Shown here in pieces: positions 58,961-64,000 of a stretch of 64,000 bases of DNA; position 1 is the first letter of the stretch, and every line of letters starts with the position of its first letter. The notes below the pieces were generated by a model. That model ran no database searches, was not told where the DNA came from, and saw only the letters and a program-made list of their open reading frames with translations. A program made the translations under genes and the position numbers. The DNA is from Pithys albifrons albifrons. Taxonomy: Eukaryota; Chordata; Aves; Passeriformes; Thamnophilidae. The DNA is taken from the NCBI RefSeq assembly GCF_047495875.1, contig NC_092472.1, positions 1,696,349 through 1,760,348 on the forward strand, given 5' to 3'.

Positions 58961-59921
58961 CCCCTTGGGCCAGCTGAGCTGGTGAGGGGCTCAGTGTGGC
59001 TGTCCATGCCTGAGCATCCCTGGAAACCCCCAGGAGCAGCGTGGGCAGTGGCAGGAGAGCACTGAGGGGCCTTTCTCCTGAATTGCAGCAGGGGCCCAGG
59101 AAAGGAGTGGGAGGAGCAGAGGGGGTTTGTGAGCCTCGGGAACCTCCTCTCCCTGCAGCCTCCCCTGGTGCTCCTCCCCAGCACAGCTCAGGGTCCCACA
59201 TTCCCTTCCAGCTCCAAACCCAGGCAAACCCCAGGAAGGGGCAGAGCCCCAGGGGAGCAGCCAGGAGAGCTGCCAGTGCCTGTGTGAACACTGTGCTGTG
59301 AGGGAAACCACCAGCCCTGGGCAGGGTTTGAGGCTTCATGGGCTGGGACCTCCCTCAGCCCTGTGCCTGGGGGTTTGGGGACAGGGACAGGGCATGGGGT
59401 GAGCTGGGCTGTCCCCAGGGCACAGAACCATCACCATCCCTTGTTTCTCCTGGCACCATTTCCCCCTGTCAGGCTGTCCTGGAGCCCACTGAGCCTTCCC
59501 AGCTGCAGCACAGCCTGGCAATGCCCAGTGTCCCCCTCAGCATCCTCTTACCTGGGTTAGAAATTGGATCTGCCTTAAGGGCTCCAGAGGTGGTCAGGGT
59601 TGAAGGGAAGGGTCCAACACTTTGGCATTCAGGCACCAGGACTTACAGATTCCTTCAGGAGCTCCTGGCTCTGGGTCCTGGCTGTCCAAGAGCTGCTACA
59701 CCCAGGGTGGCACTGAGGTGGCTCTGGGGAGAGCAGAGCTGCACACACAGCACATCCAGGGAGCCACAGCCAGGGCAGAGCCAAGGGGGAGTCCCAGGGA
59801 GGCAGAGGGAAGAGGGGGAGACCTGAAAGGGGCACAGTGAGAAGAGCAGGGAGCCAGGAGTCACCCCACCACAGCAGTGGCCATGAACACCTGCCCAGGG
59901 CAGGACAGCCCTGTGGCTGTG

Positions 59922-60635
59922 GGAGAGCTGGGATGTGCCAGCCCCTCAGAGTCCCTTCCCAGCCAGGCTGGGCAGAGCTGGGATGTGCCAGCCCCTCAGG
60001 GCCCCTTCCCAGCCAGGCTGGGCAGAGCTGGGATGTGCCAGCCCCTCAGGGCCCCTTCCCAGCCAGGCTGGGTAGAGCTGGGATGTGCCAGCCCCTCAGA
60101 GCCCCTTCCCAGCCAGGCTGGGCAGAGCTGGGATGTGCCAGCCCCTCAGAGTCCCTTCCCAGCCAGGCTGGGCAGAGCTGGGATGTGCCAGCCCCTCAGA
60201 GCCCCTTCCCAGCCAGGCTGGGCAGAGCTGGGATGTGTCAGCCCCTCAGAGCCCCTTCCCAGCCAGGCTGGGCAGAGCTGGGATGTGCCAGCCCCTCAGA
60301 GCCCCTTCCCAGCCAGGCTGGGCAGAGCTGGGATGTGCCAGCCCCTCAGAGCCCCTTCCCAGCCAGGCTGGGCAGAGCTGGGATGTGCCGGCCCCTCAGA
60401 GCCCCTTCCCAGCCAGGCTGGGCAGAGCTGGGATGTGCCAGCCCCTCAGAGCCCCTTCCCAGCCAGGCTGGGCAGAGCTGGGATGTGCCAGCCCCTCAGA
60501 GCCCCTTCCCAGCCAGGCTGGGCAGAGCTGGGATGTGCCAGCCCCTCAGAGCCCCTTCCCAGCCAGGCTGGGCAGAGCTGGGATGTGCCAGCCCCTCAGA
60601 GCCCCTTCCCAGACAGGCTGGGCAGAGCTGGGTCT
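59922..60635. repeat. 50-bp minisatellite, about 14 copies
   Basis: The unit is GGCAGAGCTGGGATGTGCCA, then GCCCCTCAGAGCCCCTTCCC, then AGCCAGGCTG (50 bp), from GAGAGCTGGGATGTG at about 59922 to GGCAGAGCTGGGTCTC at about 60632. Copies are nearly identical; first units have AGTCCC or GGGCCC. Because 50 is not a multiple of three, each pass shifts the frame, which gives the three-phase peptide pattern seen in all plus frames. Confidence 0.97.
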
Positions 60636-61207
60636 CTCTCATCCCCAACTTTACCCCTTCCCCAGCTCAGCCTCCACAGCAGCTCGAGGTCACCCCCTTG
60701 TCTCCTCCCTCATTAGCAAGAGGCCAGGATTTGCCCTTTGATTTATTTAAGCCCTGACAAACATTCAAAAGTGTTTGAAGTGCAATTTTTCAGCACTGAC
60801 TAAAAATAACGGAGTGAGATTCCGGAGCTGCCTCCCAGTGCTGCCCAGGACAATGGCACTGGCAGCCCTGAGCAACAGCAGCACAGGCTCCAGCTCCAGA
60901 AATAACAGCGGAGGAAGAGCAAATCCTGGCTTTAATTACAGCCAGACAAAAAGGGGTGCTCCAAAAGAGCACTGTCAGAGGGTCTGAGCACACCGAGCAG
61001 TAACACCGGACAGGGAGGGCAGTGGGAGCAGGGGGGACTCACACAACAAACCACACAACAAACACGAGTGGGCATCGCTGAGGGTGTGAGGCAACTGCAG
61101 TACAAACATTCAGAAGAGCTGAAGCCCCTTGGTGGGAGGAAACAAAAGCCCCCAGGCAGCAGCAGGGGCTGCTGGCAGTGCCAGGCCAAGCCCAGCTGTG
61201 ACACCGG

Positions 61208-62200
61208 GATAGAATCATAGAATGGATTGGGTTGGAAAAGACCTCCGAGATCAGCAAGTCCAACCCTTAATCCAACCCCACTGTGATCACCAGCCCAGGG
61301 CACAGAGTGCCCTGGGCTGGTGATCACAGTGGGGTTGGATCAAGACGTGGTTGGATCAAGACATGGTGGATTCTCACTCAGTGCCACAACCATAGAATCA
61401 CAGAATCACAGAATGGATTGGGTTGGAAAAGACCTCCGAGATCATCAAGTCCAACCCTTGGGCCAACTCCAGTCCCTTTACCAGATCATGGCACTCAGTG
61501 CCACGGCCAAGCTCACTTTAAAAACCTCCAGGGATGGGGAATCCACCCCCTCTCTGGGCAGCCCATTCCAATGCCTGAGCACTCTCTCTGCAAAGAATTT
61601 TTTTCTGATCTTCAATTTCCCCTGGCAGAGCTTGAGCCCATCGTGCCCCCTTGTCCTATTGCTGAGTGCCTGGGAGAAGAGACCAACCCCCACCTGGCCA
61701 CAACTTCCCTTCAGGCAGTTCCAGACAGTGCTGAGGTCACCTCTGAGCCTCCTCTTCTCCAGGCTGAACACCCCCAGCTCCCTCAGCCTCTCCCCACAGC
61801 ACTTGTGCTCCAGTCCCTTCTCCAGCCTCGTTGCTCTTCTCTGGCCCCGCTCCAGCCCCTCAATCTCTTGCCTCAACTGAGGGGCCCAGAACTGAACACA
61901 ACACTCAAGGTGTGGCCTCCCCAAGGCAGAGTCCAGGGGAAGGGTCACTGCCCTGGGCCTGCTGGCCACGCTAGTTTGGATCCAGGCCAGGATCCCATTG
62001 GCCTTCTTGGCCACCTGGGCACACTGTTGGCTCCTGTTGAGCTTCCTGTCCCTCAGTCCCCCCAGGTCCCTCTGCCTGGCTGCTCTCCAGCCACTCTGTG
62101 CCCAGCCTGGAGCGCTGCAGGGGGCTGGGGTGGCCAAAGTGGCCATGGGACCCCGGGGTGTGCTCTGGACCCTCTGAGAGGCACAGCAGCAGCTCCACGT
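61208..62200 (-). mobile_element. CR1 LINE 3' part (about 1 kb) with composite palindromic tail, minus orientation
   Basis: The outer tail starts ATAGAATCATAGAATGGATT at 61210. A palindrome (about 61262-61341) and spacer follow, then a second tail at about 61390-61470 (AATCACAGAATGGATTGGGT). After this comes the ORF2 C-terminal region, readable on the minus strand as [33 protein letters not shown] and [17 protein letters not shown]. The body continues through CAGAACTGAACACAACACTC, CATTGGCCTTCTTGGCCACC, GAGCTTCCTGTCCCTCAGTC. A 284-codon minus-strand frame is partly CR1 ORF2, but upstream of the RRLRGDL part it is not the correct CR1 frame throughout. The copy is dead. Confidence 0.9.
61262..61341. 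repeat. Palindrome between two CR1 tails (61-kb locus)
   Basis: AATCCAACCCCACTGTGATC and ACCAGCCCAGGGCACAGAGT are mirrored by GTGCCCTGGGCTGGTGATCA and CAGTGGGGTTGGATCAAG. It is the same palindrome as at 16183, 16455 and 26250. Confidence 0.92.
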
Positions 62201-63895
62201 GACATCCCGCAGTGACACTGCATTTACTCTCTCAGTTCCAACTAACCAAGCCCAGATCCCTTCCAGGGATCTCCCAGGCCATGGTCCAGCAGGGGGGTGG
62301 GTGGAAAGCCCTCCATCCTGCCTGGCTCCCAACCCACACCTGCAGCCCCCAGTTCAGGGCTGGGAGTGCCCAGACCTGCCCCCGCCAAACTCCCTTCCCA
62401 ATCCCAAGTGCTTGGAGGCAGTGGAGGCTCCCAGATGGGAGCACTGCAAGGCTGATGCTCACCTTTCCACAGCAGGAAGAACACACCTGATCCACTGCAA
62501 TAAAAGGCTGGAAATCAGCACTTTAAGCCAGGAAACAACCTGAGTGCAACGGGAACAACATCCAGGCTGCAACAGGACTGTTTCCTGAAGGTGAAAGGGA
62601 CCCAGCAACTGGGTCTTGGCAGCAGTAAGGAAAAAGTTTCACCACATCTCTCTCCAGGGGCCTCATCCTTCTGTGCCAGGGTGAGGTGGCTTTGGGAGAG
62701 CTCCAGGTGCAGCTGGAGGGTCCCAGCCTCACCCAGGGCACCCACTGTACGTGACCAATGAGACCCATTTGTGTTTTCTCACTGAAACGTGAAGGGGAAG
62801 AGACAGGAGAACCAGCCAAGTGCAGAGGGAGCAGCAGCTTCCAAGCAAGTCTGGTGTGGAGCATCTTGTGCCACAGAAGGAGGCAGCTCTGGGCATCCCT
62901 GCCCAGCAGCCAGGCCTCACTTCTCCTTTTCCCTTGGAATGCAAAGCTGGAAAGCAGAAACCAGGCTTGCTGGTGCTGCCACTAAAGGGTGGAATGAGAA
63001 ATATTTGGGGTTTTTTTAACAACACATCCACATACCTGGTTACACCAGCTGGGGAGACAGGTGGGCAGTTTCCTGCAGCAGCAGCAGCAGCAGCTTCTCC
63101 CACAGCTGTGCCAACTGATGGGATTGTTTTTATATTTTTCATTTGGTGCTGACCTCAGCTCGATGCTTTGACCTGCACCACAAGCTGAGTGGCCATCACT
63201 TTTCTGTGCTTGGGTCACAGAGTGAGATTTGTGCATCATTTTTCTTTCTGCTCCAGCAGAAACGTCCCATCTCCAAAACTTGGGTACCTGGAGACCCCAG
63301 GACAGTGAGCCCAGGCCCTCCTGGCTGCAGATCAAGGGCTGTGAGGGGCAGGGACTACAAAAAGGGGAGTCTCAGCTCCCAGAACAACTCCTGCTGCACC
63401 AGCCTCTGTGTGACAGCAACAGGCAGAGCCTCACACCAGGATCCTGCTGTTCTGGGGCAGCAGGAGAGGGTGAATGCTCAGCCTCAGCCAGAGCATCTCA
63501 GCTGAGCAACACCAGCCAGGAGGAAAATTCAAGCATCCCTTCAAATTCCTGATGCTAATGATGCCTTTTCCAGATTGCCTTCCCAGCTGGGCAGGAGGCA
63601 GGTGCTCTCTGGACAGCCATGGATACCTTGAGCTTGGTCAGAGAGAAACCAGAGGCAGCAGTTCAGGCTGCCAGAGCAGGAATGGTGTGTCTGGGTTTGG
63701 CTCACACCAGGAGGCAGAGCAGGGAAGGCTTCTGGAAAAAAAGTCCATGTGTTCTGTGACTGGAATAGTAAGAGCAGGTTTCTGCACCAGCAGAGTGTCC
63801 TTCACCCACCTCAGGTGTTCAGATCACCTCAGGTAATTCTCACAGCACAACTGCCTCTGGACATGGGTTGTTGGATTTTTCCCTCCCATCCTCAA
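62201..63895. other. Flank without a recognised gene
   Basis: No exon is recognised. A plus-strand AATAAA (GCAATAAAAGGCTGG, about 62500) and a short CAG run (63077-63095) are present. Overlapping small frames on both strands carry no domain. Confidence 0.55.
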
Positions 63896-63899
63896 ACAA

Positions 63900-64000
63900 A
63901 TGCTGGAGGTGGATGTGGCACTCAGTGCTCTGCTCTGTTTGACATGATGGGGATCAATTGTAGGCTGGACTTGGTCTCAGAGGTCTTTTCCAAGCCAGTT
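63900..64000 (+). mobile_element. CR1 tail, plus orientation, cut by window edge
   Basis: ATGCTGGAGGTGGATGTGGC, ACTCAGTGCTCTGCTCTGTT and TCTCAGAGGTCTTTTCCAAG match the CR1 3' UTR. The terminal octamers would lie just beyond position 64000. Confidence 0.75.

Noticed and set aside
61478..62332. 284-codon minus-strand frame as a gene
   Set aside because: The readable part is the CR1 ORF2 C-terminus (RRLRGDL...WNGLPREG). The rest is CR1 in other frames plus flank. A decayed LINE, not a host gene.

Overview
The window reads as nuclear DNA of a bird. It holds about twenty copies or fragments of the avian CR1 LINE, most of them 5'-truncated, and it contains the first part of a vertebrate gene whose coding exons are nearly identical to the mammalian ones. 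The GC-rich, minisatellite-laden texture suits a small chromosome. A passerine is plausible but not proven by anything seen here. No bacterial genes, operons, CRISPR arrays or autonomous mobile-element ORFs were found.

The only protein-coding gene supported is FBXW11 (beta-TrCP2), the substrate receptor of an SCF ubiquitin ligase, on the minus strand. Its CpG-island promoter and first coding exon lie at 50.4-50.9 kb (ATG at 50712). An in-frame 34-codon exon is at 30386-30487, an alternative in-frame 21-codon exon at 5542-5604, and a 226-bp exon with the beta-TrCP dimerisation (D) domain at 4283-4508. The F-box and WD40 exons must lie left of position 1. About 46 kb of the window is therefore the 5' part of one gene, almost all of it intron. 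The right-hand 13 kb is upstream flank. It contains a diverged 5S rRNA-like copy, several CR1 tails and tandem arrays, but no recognisable coding exon.

Region by region: 1-767 interrupted CA array; 4.3-5.6 kb two FBXW11 exons; 5.6-30.4 kb intron with CR1 copies and 51-, 67- and 70-bp arrays; 30.4 kb exon; 30.8-31.3 kb 48/52-bp array; 33.8-36.3 kb a 2.4-kb composite array of about 66 G-rich/CA units; 38.0 kb a 33-bp array; 44.2-44.7 kb an intronic CpG-rich block; 46.9-48.4 kb a 28/37-bp array; 50.4-50.9 kb promoter; 51-64 kb flank with 5S-like relic, CAGCTG-rich array, 50-bp array and CR1 elements.

The unusual content is repeat biology rather than a new gene system. (1) The same 51-bp minisatellite sits inside the tail of three separate CR1 copies, in both orientations, while a fourth related copy carries one unit. 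(2) A perfect inverted repeat of roughly 30 bp per arm joins two CR1 tails at three loci (four palindromes), which suggests a composite CR1 tail that moves as a unit. (3) In the FBXW11 sense direction, the big intronic array is a run of more than sixty (UG)n blocks about 3.3 kb upstream of an alternative exon. All the long open frames across the arrays arise because the repeat units lack stop codons; they are not genes.
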